From assembly GCA_013339895.1 (NCBI GenBank), contig JABACO010000009.1, forward strand, positions 8,285,638 through 8,349,637: a stretch of DNA of 64,000 bases, in the 5' to 3' direction. Source of the stretch: Ephydatia muelleri. Taxonomy: Eukaryota > Porifera > Demospongiae > Spongillida > Spongillidae. Under the pieces are notes generated by a model. That model did not search any database and had not been told where the DNA came from. It was given only the letters and a program-made list of their open reading frames with translations. The position numbers and the translations under genes are program-made. Positions 45,900 to 58,790 of this stretch are shown piece after piece (the stretch's first letter is position 1; each line of letters begins with the position of its first letter).

Positions 45900-46250
45900 A
45901 TGTGGATAAACAGCTCTCTCAGCTGCTATTTTGGGAAGTTGATATGCCAAGCGCTGCTTGTCTAAAGCAAAAGCTAGTTCGCTGGAAACTCATGAAGGCA
46001 GGCGTGAAGACAAACCAGAGGATTTGATGGATGCATTGCCATATGGAGATGAAGACATTTTTCCAAACATTCGCCAACTAATTTTAATTGGATGTACGAC
46101 ACCGATTGGAACTTGTCAGGCAGAAAGGTTTTTTTTCAGTTTTGAGACGAATAAAATCACACTTACGTTCAACAATGACCGAAGAAAGGTTGACAGGTCT
46201 AACCATGATGATGTCTATCCACCATGCCGAGTGCTTGTCGTTTTAATAAC
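45900..46250 (+). mobile_element. hAT transposase C-terminal dimerisation fragment
   Basis: WEVDMPSAACLKQKLVRWKL, then DEDIFPNIRQLILIGCTTP and CQAERFF, then a shifted RRIKSHLRSTM/TEERLTGL-like ending (46140-46230) match the hAT dimerisation region. Two or more frameshifts are present. It may be the missing end of the hAT type seen at 39270-40113, but it is on the other strand. Confidence 0.75.
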
Positions 46251-46732
46251 AGCTTCCATTTGTCGTTACAAACGGAAACTGTTGTACCACGATTTGTGCA
46301 AGAAAAACCTAGGCGTTTGTTTTGCAAATCTATTTTGTTTGATGAGTCAGAAGATTAGACTGTTTATTTTATGTTCTTTTCATGTGTGTAATTATAAAGC
46401 GGTGTAGATTCAAAATTGTATCGGGCCGAAAATCTACAATGTGTTAAAAAAAAGCGGCGGCATCTTTAGTTTCTTGGAAAAAGTACTACATTTAAAAAGC
46501 GGCTGGGGCTACGCCCCAGACCCCTTTAGGGAGGGACCTACCCCCTCCCTACACCCTCCCCTTTTAAAACCCCCCCCCCCCCCCCCCCCCAATATAAATT
46601 TGTACGTCCACCCCTCCCTATGACTAGCTTTTCATATCATTGTCCTTTATACGTTTATCACTCCATTTGACAAGAAAAGAAAAAAAATTGCATTTAAAAT
46701 TTGCGGTATCCGCACCCTCACATTCCTGCATA
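46251..46732. other. No gene seen; GC-rich and poly-C stretch
   Basis: A short palindrome (GGGGCTACGCCCC, near 46506) and a (C)21 tract (46570-46590) occur before the next transposon. Confidence 0.4.
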
Positions 46733-46817
46733 TAGACCTTTTTCATCACGTGACTAAGTTACATTAAAAATGATGTCATTTACGTAAGCCGCCACAGGTG
46801 GCGTAAGACCACATACG

Positions 46818-48777
46818 ATGACGACTAGTTCCGCTTCAGTTTTCTTTCAAAACTTGGACCCTGATGCTAAGGCACGATACATCAGCAAGATTTCCATCAT
46901 TAACGGGTTGGATCCATTCTCCGCTGAACTTGTACTTGGTAATCCCATTGATTCAGTCCCCCCGTTGGATGCCAGCGATTTGGTATCGTATTTAGTACTG
47001 CAAACAAACTTCATCACTTCGAAGCAATTTAAAGCTCATAAGTCTTTAGAAGCTTACAATCAGTTTGTTAGTGGCTGGGTCAAAGATGTGCAAGCATGGA
47101 AAATCGATTGTCACTCCTGATTAAAGGACGCGTAAGTTTTTAAAAAGAAATGCGCGGTGTACTAGTATATCCCAATATATGAAGAAATGTTATATTGCAG
47201 GTGAAGCATTCTCAAAGGCTGAATGAAACTCCGTTACATTGCTGGATAATAACACAGGATAATGGTGAGGTTTGTTGTGGCCATTGCACATGCATGGCTG
47301 GGTTAGGTGAAACTTGTACACACGTTGCTGCTATTCTATTTTACCTTGAAGCATCAAACAGAGTGATTGGCATAGAAACCTGCACACAGAGGAAATGTGA
47401 ATGGATTATTCCATCCTCTGTAAAAAAACATAGAATATCTTCCATTAAGCGACATTGACTTCTCTTCTGCACAAACCAAGAAACGGAGGTTGGATGCTAA
47501 TATCAATGACCAGATACCCACTACAGTTGCAAATGAGAGCCATGATTTTAATAGGGAAGGTTTGAGTATGTCCTTTCCCAGTTCATCAATTATGAGTGCA
47601 TTTTACACTAAACTGAGCATGACAAGCACAATGCCTGCTGTCTTATCACTAATACCAGAGCACTCTGAAAGATATGTCCCAAAATGTTCCCTTCCTGAAT
47701 ACCCAAAACCATTAAAATCCCTTCATCAATCACAGTACATGACCATGGAGATTAACGAGTTACAGAAGGAATGTGACAACATTGATTTAACTGTGACCCC
47801 AGTTATGGCAGCAGCTGTAGATAAGGATACAGTTGATCAGTACAAATCAAATCTCTGGTACAAGTTTCGGGCAGGCAGAGTGACTGCATCAAAAATGAAA
47901 TCGTTTGCCATACCAGCCCATTAAACCCATCTAAAAGTTTAATAAGGAACATATGCTATCCAGAGGCATTTGTTTTTTCATCTGCCGCAACATCATGGGG
48001 TTGCAGACAAGAAAAAGCTGCTAAGACCTTATACATGAAGTTCATGCAATGCAAGCACACTAATCTTGTGTTTAAAGATAGCGGTTTAGTGATAAATCCA
48101 TTATGGCCATTTATTGCAGCATCACCTGATGGAGTTATTAGTTGCTCTTGTTGCGGAAAAGGGTTTTTTGAAATAAAATGTCCTTACAGTCATAAGGGTG
48201 AGTGCATTACAAACATCGCAACACATGACAGTCAATTCTGTCTTAAAAAAGACTCAGATGGGAAGCTTCATCTTGACCACAATCATGCCTACTATTATCA
48301 AGTACAAACACAATTATATGTATGCAATGTAGACTATTGTGATTTCATTGTTTGCACGTTCAGCTCAAAAGATGGTTTGTATGTGGAGCGGATCACTAAA
48401 GACAACACATTTTGGAATGAATGTGTGCAAAAAGCAGAGCTTTTATTCCATAAATGCATTTTACCTGAATTACTTGGAAATTGGTATACAAGATCCAGCA
48501 TTCCATCGCATGCAATAGACGTGACTACTTGCAGTGCAACAGATGCAACCACTTCAAGTGCTGAAAATACAAGTATGCCTGAAACCAGTGATTCATACTA
48601 TTGCTATTGTAGAGGACCTGATGAAGGTGAGATGATTGGCTGTGATAATCCCCAATGCCCCATTCAATGGTTTCACTTTGAATGCCTTGAGATAACAACG
48701 GCTCTTTTGGTAAATGGTATTGCCCAGATTGTATAAGTATGTCAGAATTGAAGCAATCAAAAAAAAGGAAATGTACA
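46818..48777 (+). pseudogene. SWIM zinc finger - YqaJ exonuclease - PHD protein of the transposon
   Basis: Exon 1 (46818-47131, MTTSSASVFFQNLDPDAKAR) and exon 2 (from 47201) are separated by a 69-bp intron (gtaagt...tgcag). Domains: a SWIM finger (CTCMAGLGETCTH, about 47285-47325), a YqaJ-like nuclease ([15 protein letters not shown], then ASPDGVIS and FFEIKCPY, 47850-48190), and a PHD finger ([20 protein letters not shown], then WYCPDC in a shifted frame, 48600-48735). Breaks: a missing T near 47117, a shift near 47450, one near 47905 and one near 48700. YqaJ proteins are lambda-exonuclease-like. In these transposons the protein is thought to assist transposition. Confidence 0.8.
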
Positions 48778-48858
48778 ACACAAGTCACAGTCAGTTAATT
48801 GGTACAACAGAGTCACACACATTGGTAAGAGCACAACAAACATTGACAATGTAATATA

Positions 48859-49655
48859 TCACAGGTAGTTCATTATCCTCCTCGTTGTAGTAAAATGAAT
48901 TGGAATTCTACTTTGTAATATGCTGTATTTCTTTTTCACATTACCTATCACTCGTTCAACATGTATCCTCACATTAGCAATGGTTCTGGTTTCATGAACA
49001 TCTAGTGCCGAGAGTTGAGATTTACCTCTTGTAAATGCAGGAATGTAGAGTTGACATTGTTGCATTCCAACAGAATCTGCGAAACTACATTCTCAACACC
49101 TATTCTTCGTAATCCTTGCTCAAACTCCAAGTGATACTTTATGCTTTCCCAGGCGACTTCAACACCGTCCTCTTCAAAAGCTGTAATATAGTATGTACAG
49201 ACCTCTTCATGGACCTCTTCGCGACCAGCAACCATTTCGATATCAAAGCACATATCGCTTACATCCATTTGAGTCTGCTCGTTTCGACGTTTCATACGGT
49301 CATATCGGGTATCACGCCTGCATGGTACAGCTGTTTTGAAGTACCCTTTCCCTTTTACAGTGACCAAGAAGCAGAGTTGGTAACCAATCTGGGTTCAAGT
49401 CGTCATACAGGGCAGCTGGCTTTCCCGATACAAAGTGCATGGAACATACACGATATTTGCTAGCGTCGTCTTTATTAATGTCTTGCCTTGAAAGAGCAGC
49501 AAGGAAGCCGTCTCTTCGTCGTTCACTAAGCTCCCTTTCACGCTCACCTCCAATGTGGTTGATAACAGCAGGTATTCGATAGAACGATACATCTTTGTCA
49601 CGGTCAGGACGTTGTAACACCCAATTACTGCACACAGTACCATACTTGCAATCAC
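48859..49655 (-). pseudogene. THAP-domain transposase, internally deleted
   Basis: The minus strand starts near 49655 (MVLCAVIGCYN) and shifts frame once inside the THAP domain. It continues as DKDVSFYRIPAV, YRVCSMHFVSGKP, NPDWLPTLLLGH (49600-49330), then an acidic middle (MDVSDMCFDIEMVAGREEV). The Harbinger-type C-terminus follows directly: [20 protein letters not shown], then RIHVERVIG (49045-48930). The THAP C2CH pattern is present (C-x4-C ... C-x2-H). The DDE catalytic centre is missing between about 49020 and 49100. Confidence 0.8.
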
Positions 49656-49793
49656 TTCCTGTGCACCAAGATGGCCGCCACCGGTATTACACGTGATCTA
49701 TCTTGTGACACATGAAAAAAGTCTATAAAACGAACACTGTCACCTCACTAAGTCACTCCAATCACACAATTACGCGAGATAAGGAAGAGAAGA

Positions 49794-50402
49794 ATGTCTA
49801 CGTACAAGCTGACCTACTTTGATCTCAGGGCACGCGCGGAGCTCATACGCCTCATCTTTGCTCAGGCAGGTGTCCAGTACACGGACGAGCGCTTGACGTT
49901 TCAGGATTGGCCCGCGCGCGCGCCGCATACTCCTTTCGGTACCCTGCCCGTACTGGAGGTGGACGGGAAGCAGCTCGGAGGAAGCCTGGTCATCGCAAGA
50001 TACGTAGCGGAGAAGAACGGACTGGGTGGCGCGAACGATTTTGAGAACGCCCTCATCGCCAGCGCCTTGGACGCGATTACGGATCTGGTGAACAAGATCA
50101 CCCCCCTCGTGTTTGAGAAGGACGAGGCCAAGAAGGCTGAGCTGAGGAAAGAGTTGGAGGGGGAAGCTCACTTCACGCTAAGCCACCTTGAGAAGTTTGT
50201 GTCCGCAAACAAAGACGGCTGGCTCGTTGGCCCCAAGGTAACGTACGGAGACCTCGCAGTTTTCAATTTTGTGGGCAACGTAACTGCATTTTGGCCTACC
50301 GCTCTGGACAAGTATCCATCACTGTCACAACTGCACAAGCGAGTAGAGGAGCTGCCGAAGATTGCCAAGTGGCTGAAGGATCGCCCGGCATCATTTTTCT
50401 AA
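49794..50402 (+). CDS. Glutathione S-transferase, sigma class
   Basis: This is a complete, single-exon frame of 202 residues, the usual size. MSTYKLTYFDLRARAE puts the catalytic Tyr at residue 8 and Arg at 14. DW at 38-39, TPFGTLPVLEVDG at 46-58 and GSLVIARY form the thioredoxin-fold glutathione site. The C-terminal helical domain follows and ends WLKDRPASFF. It resembles haematopoietic prostaglandin-D-synthase-type sigma GSTs: cytosolic glutathione conjugation, peroxide reduction or prostaglandin isomerisation. The Gln before Ser64 that normally contacts glutathione is Gly here. The gene has no introns and higher GC than its surroundings. It starts 68 bp after a transposon end, so the promoter is short or transposon-derived. 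Confidence 0.93.
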   Translation: MSTYKLTYFDLRARAELIRLIFAQAGVQYTDERLTFQDWPARAPHTPFGTLPVLEVDGKQLGGSLVIARYVAEKNGLGGANDFENALIASALDAITDLVNKITPLVFEKDEAKKAELRKELEGEAHFTLSHLEKFVSANKDGWLVGPKVTYGDLAVFNFVGNVTAFWPTALDKYPSLSQLHKRVEELPKIAKWLKDRPASFF

Positions 50403-52541
50403 GCTGAGAGTCGTTCTATATACTAGCAGGCCGACGTATAGCTATTGTATGCATGTATACATGTTACTTCAGTTAACTTTGCTGACATTTTGTAATTTTT
50501 AGGTTTTTGAAATTTATATCCAGGAATGCCGAGTACGTAGATAAAATGACCAAGTTCGCGTTATTAACATGCACTGATGCACGTGCATGCTCTTGCATGA
50601 AAACAGGTACGCAGGTCCTGGTCGGTCAAGTCAAAATTATACGCTGTTCTTCAAAACTAAGCGCGCGGTGGATATTAAATCGCGCATGCAGAATTATTAT
50701 TATTTTGGGCGCAACTTAGACGTGGCGAGATTTACAGGAGTGCATGCGTTGGCTGATGTAGGGACTATATGCACTAGTGAGAAAGGTGCGGGGGGGGAGG
50801 GGGGAGAGGAGAGCCTACGCCCCCCCCTCCCCCTCCCCTCCTCTGCGATAACATAATTCATTCTAGAGCTCTAATATGTTGACGTTATTCACGTTCAGTT
50901 AGATTGTATCAACTTTACACGTACCATGTTTGTGGATACTGATTGGTGGAAGGAAAATGGCTAATGGCAACTGAGAACTACTAAGGCGTCTCTAGTAAAT
51001 CCTCTCAAAGCGCATCTATGCACAATCCCCTACAGGGAGGGAGGGGGGAGGAGGACATAGGACGCGCGCGGTCAGGGGGTTGGTTCACGCCATGCAGTTC
51101 TAAACCCAATAGCTCAGAGGGAGCTAGCAGTTGTTCCTCCTTGGACTTTAAGTATATACTGAGTTACTTATATTTCTTATGACTTTGATGTTAGCCGTAC
51201 TGTACTGTAATAAACTTTAATCGTTCATGTTGTATATATTGTAATACGATTTACAGCTTCCGAAAATCATATCCGAAGTTTCATTTAGTAACTTCCATAT
51301 AGGATTGGTCCCGTGTAAATTAATGAATGTAATCAAAACAGTTTAGAGTGACTATAAAAGTATTATGTTATTGTAAGGGACTTATAGCGCATACATTATA
51401 AAATTTCCAGTATACGCGCAATTGATGCAATGTATGGCTAATTAAAAATTCAGAGCCTTACAACTCCATGACAGATACTCCGATTCTCAGTGCGTAAGAA
51501 GCAATGTGTAGAGGACATTTCAGACTTCTAACAAAAAAAAATGAAACCCTGAAAAAACATGCGGTATAGGTCCCGTTTCGCGGAAATGATCCTAAATAGT
51601 TATAAACGATTATTTCCTAATGTGGAGTGCGCAAATTCATGGCTATCGGCTATTTGGGGCCCGACGTCGAGTGCATTAACTGAAGCTGACGATCCATATA
51701 ATCAATTCTGAATCCAAAAGGCTACACCAGTCCACCCCTTCTGATTACTTAATTCAGTTTCGGGAAGCGAGAAGAAAGGTGGGCCGGTGTATGAATAATG
51801 ATATACATACACTACATGCATAATTATAGCTATAGCTAGCTATGTCGAGGTAATAAGCACATCTAACTGTGAAGAACACGGTGAGCTTCAGGGTATGCGC
51901 GGAGTCTTCTTTTGCATTGTTGAGTGGTTCTCGGCTTTCGTTGCTAGAAAAATCATTCAACAATGGATCGAACAACACAGCTAATGCTTACAATCCGTGC
52001 AGCTAGCAATGGGAAAAACCACACCTCCTGCACTTATGTTCCCTTCTAGAGAAAATGTACCATTCAGACCCTCGGTGTGTCAGCATTTAGTAGGTGCAAT
52101 TCAAACCTTTTCCATAATCCATATAATACCTTCACAATTTTTCACTGCATCTGTTGAGAGTTTATAGATTCTGCCCCTCTACATCGACATAAGTTATGGG
52201 CGCACTCTTCCGCACATATTCAACAAGTACCTTAAATTAATGCATCATTGCTTATCTTGGCCAAATATTTAAATACATAAGAGTTCATTACCTTCTTTTT
52301 GGTTCAGAAATATGATTCAAAATACCACCAATTTTTTATCTTTTAGGTAAAAGTATGTTAGTCGGTGCAGGGCCACAAGTAGCCTTTTTCAAACAGCTGC
52401 ATCACTTTGCATGCGGCTTGGAACCAGACCTTCAATTAAATGTTTTAATTGATCAGCTTGCTGGGTAACGGCCGGAATTCGGTTTGTTGTACCTGTCAAT
52501 ATCGGCAGTTTTAGTTCATTTATCATTGAAAACACTATACT
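50403..52541. other. No gene seen
   Basis: This is the 3' flank of the GST gene followed by AT-rich sequence. C/G-rich runs lie at 50790-50840 and 51030-51060. No exon or clear repeat was recognised. Confidence 0.4.
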
Positions 52542-52633
52542 TAATTGCAAAGCTTTTGGGGCGACCCCGATGGGGGAGCGCTGTAAGCTCCCCCATCGGG
52601 GTCTGGAGGAGAGCCCCAAAAGCTTTGCAATTA
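52542..52633. repeat. Hairpin of GC-rich inverted repeats
   Basis: TAATTGCAAAGCTTTTGGGG and GACCCCGATGGGGGAGC are answered by their complements across a 7-base loop (about 52583-52589), with a 10-base insert in the right arm. Confidence 0.85.
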
Positions 52634-53880
<1,247 letters not shown>

Positions 53881-54754
53881 CATTTTGTCTGTGCAGTGTG
53901 TGTTATGAAGCTTGTGTGTACGTGTGATTCAGTTTTTTTGTACCTTGCCTTTGGGGGAGGGGGGATTAGTATGTTGAGTTATTTTGTCAGTGCATTATAT
54001 ATATAGTCTGTATCACAGGGCAAAAGCAATGCAACAGCTTTCACTTGTGCAGTAAAGGTTAGTTTGCATCCCCATGCTGGTGTCACATTCTATGTCAGCA
54101 CAAATTAAGGACATCTACTATTTGCTGGGTTTGTGCATGGAGGTTACATGTAATCAAGTAATGTTATGGTACTCATTCTTTGTTTGTACTTTCTAAGTTT
54201 TTGCTATTGCAGGTTATCCAGAGGGATACACATTTGTATATTGTCTTGGGCCTTGCCAAGGTCCACCATCAGATGTCGTCAATACAGACATCCAACATCT
54301 TCAGGAGCTGGCACGTAAGCCTGTAAGGCACCTGAAATGTTTGTGAATTTAGAAGGTCAACCCGTCAACATATATTCTTTTGGCTGTGTGATGACCAGAA
54401 TAAAAGGGTGTGGGGTGATGTGGTGGATGGAACACAACCGATATCCCTGATGGTACAAAGATTGTACTCAATTTGACCCCGCCAAAAGACCCGCTGCTGC
54501 TGACATATGGAGTACTTTATGTCCTGAGTTTGTTTTGTGTTGACATACACTGTATGCAGTACGTGTACTTATGTTTACTCAATGAAGTACTGTGATACCA
54601 GCAACTAAAGAGTTTCAGATTCATGTGGGTTCAAAGCTGCATGCATTAGTAGACCCTTCATCCAATAAGAGGGTGTGGCTGTTGTGGTGTAAACTGTACG
54701 CTATATATAATTATCAATGTGTGCGATATATAGAACTGTGATTATTAATATATA
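53881..54754. other. Mostly empty; one orphan exon candidate
   Basis: Apart from 54213-54314 I see no coding signal. Confidence 0.35.
54213..54314 (+). CDS. Orphan exon candidate, unknown protein
   Basis: A good acceptor (tttttgctattgcag) and donor (gtaagc) bound a 102-bp phase 1-1 exon reading YPEGYTFVYCLGPCQGPP and then SDVVNTDIQHLQELA. Symmetric phase, two Cys and lack of stops fit an extracellular module, but no partner exon was found and I do not recognise it. Confidence 0.3.
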
Positions 54755-55149
54755 TGTTCCGCGCGAAGCAGGAATTTGCGCAATCCTAGGATTGCGCTGC
54801 GCAATCTAGGAATCCTTACTTTGGCGCGCAATCCAAGGATTGCGCACCGTATTCCAGAATTGCGCACCGTATTCCAGAATTGCGCACATGATCTAGATCT
54901 GTTCGCATGCACGTGCTCAATCTTGGAATACGGTGAGCGAAAGATGGACAAGCAAAAACAGATGTTGAGGAGTTCTGCAAAGATACTTTTATGGATGGTG
55001 ACAACAAAGGAAGCAAAACGATCTCCAGAGCTAAAGGTGAGAACATTATCCTTGGTCAGAATGGCTCCCCATTATTCAGTGTAAGTTGCTCAATTGCTTG
55101 CGCGTATGCTTTTTTGATTTTTTGATTTATTCCAAATATCTTGACATTC

Positions 55150-56010
55150 AGATCAGTTGAACACAACTCTTCATGGGGTCATGAAGACCACTCCTTATGA
55201 GTTAGTTTTTGGCCAGTCTCCACGACTATCAGTCTTTCCAGGTGTGAAGTGTGGATCCAACATTATATGGAGGAAGATTTAGAAGACATCATCAATGACC
55301 ACCTTCCCTCTAAATCAGATGATCAGCCTCCCTCCAAATCAGATGATCAGCCTCCCTTTGAATCAGATGATCTGCTTCCCTGTAAGTCACGTGCTCAGCC
55401 TTGCTCCAAGTCACATGCTCAGACTTTGTCAGATGATCATGCAGCCTCCCTCTGAATCAGATGATCAGCCTCCCTCTAAGTCACGTGCTCAGCCTTGCTC
55501 CAAGTCACATGCTCAGACTTTGTCAGATGATCAGCCTCCCTCTGAATCAGATGATCAGTCTCCTTCTGTATCAAACACTCAGCATCTTTCCAAATCACAT
55601 GCTCAGGATGTCTCAGAATCAGATGATCAGTTACAAATTACAGTAGAAAAAAAGTCTAACAACTCCCCACAAAGTATAGTCAAAGCCAACTCTTTGCTAG
55701 CTACATCTGATAAGCACAAAAGAATTCGAGAGCAGGTAGATGCAAGTTACCGGCGAAATGCTGAGAGGATGCAAGTGAAATACACCAAAGGAAAAAATAA
55801 GAAGGTATATTACTTGGGGTATGTGGGTGTTTGCATGTATACTAGATATTTGTGTATATGATTTTTATATGCAGATCCAAATATTCAATGTGGGAGATTT
55901 CGTCAGTGTTCGAATCCCGAGGATTGATTGGTCATCCACAGATTCACACAGACTGCCATGTGTGATTGTAGAGCGCTTAGGAGAGACATTTCATCTCTAT
56001 CGTTTAAAGT
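55150..56010 (+). pseudogene. Integrase-like transposase C-terminus with repeat insert
   Basis: DQLNTTLHGVMKTTPYELVF and GQSPRLSVFPG (55150-55240) are the typical end of an integrase core. An octapeptide repeat, SDDQPPSK-like, follows (55300-55630), then VDASYRRNAERMQVKY, and after a small intron-like gap FNVGDFVSVRIPRIDWSST and VIVERLGETFHLYRLK (55880-56010), as in KRBA2-like integrase proteins. The catalytic core upstream is deleted. Frames shift at least twice. Confidence 0.7.
55300..55630 (+). repeat. 24-bp coding minisatellite
   Basis: Imperfect units with core TCAGATGATCAGCCTCCCTC alternate with AAGTCACATGCTCAG units. They encode Ser/Asp/Pro-rich octapeptides. Confidence 0.85.
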
Positions 56011-56400
56011 GACTGCCAGTGTATAAAACAATTCGGTAATTTAATTGCCCTTCAAATATACAATGCACACTAAACTTGATGGTGCAAATTTGGTGTTCTC
56101 AGTACCAAGCTGACTTGGGATTTGGGATTTGGGACAAGATGCACAAGATTGGAAGGCTCTAACTAGGTTATCACTTAGAGAGGCCACCATTAAGAGCAAC
56201 CCCCAAAATGACTTCATGATATCTCGTTGTCAGTGCAAGACTCTTGTACGAAATTCATGCAGATGCAAAAAAAAACGTGGGACCATTTGCACAAGCAAGT
56301 GTCACAAGGATTCAGAATGCCAAAATCAAGCAGGACAGGTTGCCAAATTAAAACAGGGGAGTTCTAAGAGAGATAGAAAACCTGAAAATCATCAAGTATG
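56011..56400 (+). pseudogene. Cys-rich tail of the integrase-like protein
   Basis: SRCQCKTLVRNSCRCKKKRG, then CTSKCHKDSECQN (56222-56327) forms a CxCxx...C-type cluster found at the end of some integrase/transposase proteins. It ends at the MITE insertion. Confidence 0.45.
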
Positions 56401-57816
56401 TAGGGTGTGTAACCGGTTATCAGGTTATTCGAGTTATTCGGATATTTGCAAAAACCTATCCATTCGAATAGCAACTTAGCATTACTCGGAAAAATCGATT
56501 AGTGAATTTTATCTATTCGAAATAACCGGTTTATGTTTCTCCATTCGGAGGTACTTAGGTATTCGTCGTCAGCATCGACAATTCGCCCATTATTCGAATG
56601 CCTTTTTATACCGATATCCGGATATGATTTTCAATTGAGTATTTCATTATTAGAGCTATATATATAACTACGTCACTGTTGTTTTTACAATACATAAAGA
56701 CATCGGAAGCAATCAATTATTGAGTAAATAGATAGTAATATAATACAAAATATTTCATGTGGATCAATTGGGATACAAAATGTACAGCGTGTACTAGCTC
56801 AGTGCTGTTATCGTCGTCATCAAGTAAGTAACAAAGTTCATTAGTATATGCCACGAGTTGTGGTTATATGTAGTAGCAATAAATTTATGTACCAGTACTA
56901 GTATTGCATTGTTTTATTGTACAGTGGTACGAAGTGAACATATCTGAGTATTGCGCTAGCGAGTGACATAGAATGATAGACTTCTCACCCACTTCAAGTA
57001 AGTATGCGCGCTCTGTTTGAGTATGTGGAGGAATTAGAGAGCATTACGCAATCGTACTAATGGGAAATTTCATATGCATTTAGCGAGAACGGGAATGGAG
57101 ACTTCTCACCCACTTCAAGTAAGTATGCGCGCTCTGTTTGAGTATGTGGAGGAATTAGAGAGCATTACGCAATCGTACTAATGGGAAATTTCATATGCAT
57201 TTAGCGAGAACGGGAATGGAGACTTCTCACCCACTTCAAGTAAGTATGCGCGCTCTGTTTGAGTATGTGGAGGAATTAGAGAGCATTACGCAATCGTACT
57301 AATGGGAAATTTCATATGCATTTAGCGAGAACGGGAATGGAGTGTTGTGGGATGATTGTAAGTGGAGTACGTGATTGTAGGTGATGTGGGGTGAGTTTAT
57401 AATTGTGATGTCTGATCTCAGTGGTTAGTGTTGGATGGTTAGGTTTACATTACTATTGATATGTACAAGAGCATGGTAAAGACATACAACTATTTGGCAA
57501 ACACATGCTACTGTGGACCTTTGTGTCTCTGTGTTTTAAGCTGACATGCATAGCTCTAGTTTGGGTACAAGACCAGGTGGATTTCTGTGCAGACATAAAT
57601 TATCTTCTCAGTGTGCACTCCACAAGCACCATAACCTGAATAACCTAGGCATTCGGCAGGAAATTTGGGAAAACCTATTCGGAAAAATCGATTTTGTTTT
57701 TTTAACTATTCGGAAAAATCGATTTTCAGATCCACAAAAACCTGAAAAATCGATTAGTGTTTTAAAAGTATTCGGAAAAATCGATTTTCATTATGCAGAG
57801 GAGGTTACACACCCTA
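56401..57816. mobile_element. hAT-type MITE, copy 2, inserted in a Ginger-like transposon
   Basis: It has the same termini and interior as 28258-29402. The flanks are CAAGTATG on the left and CAGGTATG on the right, a target duplication with one change. It is longer because an internal 121-bp segment is present three times. It interrupts the element at 54755-59053. Confidence 0.88.
56981..57343. repeat. 121-bp tandem repeat, three copies
   Basis: Units starting CTTCTCACCCACTTCAAGTA at 56981, 57102 and 57223 are essentially identical. The sister MITE at 28258 has one copy of the segment, so the expansion happened inside this copy. Confidence 0.9.
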
Positions 57817-58224
57817 CAGGTATGTGCATGTTTGCATGTAAAGTGATTTCTTTACAGCTCAAATTTTAAAAGTGCTGCCTCTGATTTCATCCTTTTGCAT
57901 GCCCTTTGTTCAGATTTGGATCTCAACTATTGATTTGGATCAGTTTGATAAGGATGTTATCATGAATGGAGGATTATTATGTGACAAGCACATGAATGGA
58001 GCCAGCAAGCTTATCACAACAATTTCCAGCTGTTCATGGAATGCAAAATACCCTCCTTAGCCAGACTGGTGGTTTTGTAACCCATCATGGACAATTGTAA
58101 GTTGCATGCTATTAAGTAATTTTGTCATGTGTAGCTCAATTGAAACCTACCCTCAACTTATATACCCCATTGAATGCTGAATATTCTAAATATTTAGGTT
58201 TAAAATGTACAAGTTGTATGTGAC

Positions 58225-58790
58225 CTCTTCCTCGCAGCTGTACAGATCACTTTGTGAATGAAAACCACTGGGTGCAGTGTCCTCCTTCTTGGATGGAGTC
58301 ATTTATAGTCTATACAAAAGCCTCTCATCTACCACTCTCAGTGCTGAGTTGGCAGAACAACCGGCGAGGATTTACGGCCATCTGAAGGGCAGTGTTGAGG
58401 ATGGTGGGCTGACAGTTCATCATATTCCTGTGCAAAAACAGAAAGGAGTCTCTGATTGTGGCCCATTTGCCATAGCCTTCGCTTATCATGCTGCGCTGGG
58501 AGATGATTTGCAAACAATCACTTTTGATCAGGATAAGCTGAGGACCCACCTTCTAACCTGTTTTGACAAGAGAAGTTCAGCAGGTTTCCACTCATGTCAT
58601 CCGAGGTGCATGAAAAGAGCTTGCAAACTATCAGGGGAGTTTATTAAATTGTACTGTGACCGTCGACTGCCAGGCTCTTATGATGAAATGGTTGCCTGTG
58701 ACAGATGTGGCAAGTGGTTTCATTATATGTGTGTGGGCTTTGTAGCTTCACGCGCCGGGTGATTGGTATTGCAGTGGCTGCTCATAGTTC
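58225..58790 (+). pseudogene. Ulp1-type cysteine protease with PHD finger (transposon-encoded)
   Basis: CTDHFVNENHWV holds the His of the triad. LTVHHIPVQKQKGVSDCGPF holds Gln and the catalytic Cys (DCG). The Asp position, usually in a YDS motif, seems to read YKS. A PHD-like C-terminus follows (DEMVACDRCGKWFHYMC, 58680-58730), after which the frame is lost. Ulp1 proteases cleave SUMO-like modifiers. This copy looks inactive because of the changed triad and broken ends. Confidence 0.75.

Larger units (their letters stand above)
46733..49725. mobile_element. ISL2EU/Harbinger-related DNA transposon, about 3.0 kb
   Basis: The ends TAGACCTTTTTCAT (46733) and the complement of TAGACTTTTTTCAT (49725) form terminal inverted repeats flanked by TA on both sides. 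Inside are two tail-to-tail genes: plus-strand SWIM/YqaJ/PHD (46818-48777) and minus-strand THAP plus Harbinger-type DDE (49655-48859). This combination is known from ISL2EU-type (PHIS) transposons. Both genes are damaged and the transposase has lost its centre, so the copy is dead. Confidence 0.8.

Noticed and set aside
49770-50171. Minus-strand 133-codon frame
   Set aside because: It is antisense to the GST gene and shows no family features.
54776-55084. 102-codon frame at the Ginger-like element's left end
   Set aside because: The first part translates the palindromic TIR. Only the last residues might be coding.
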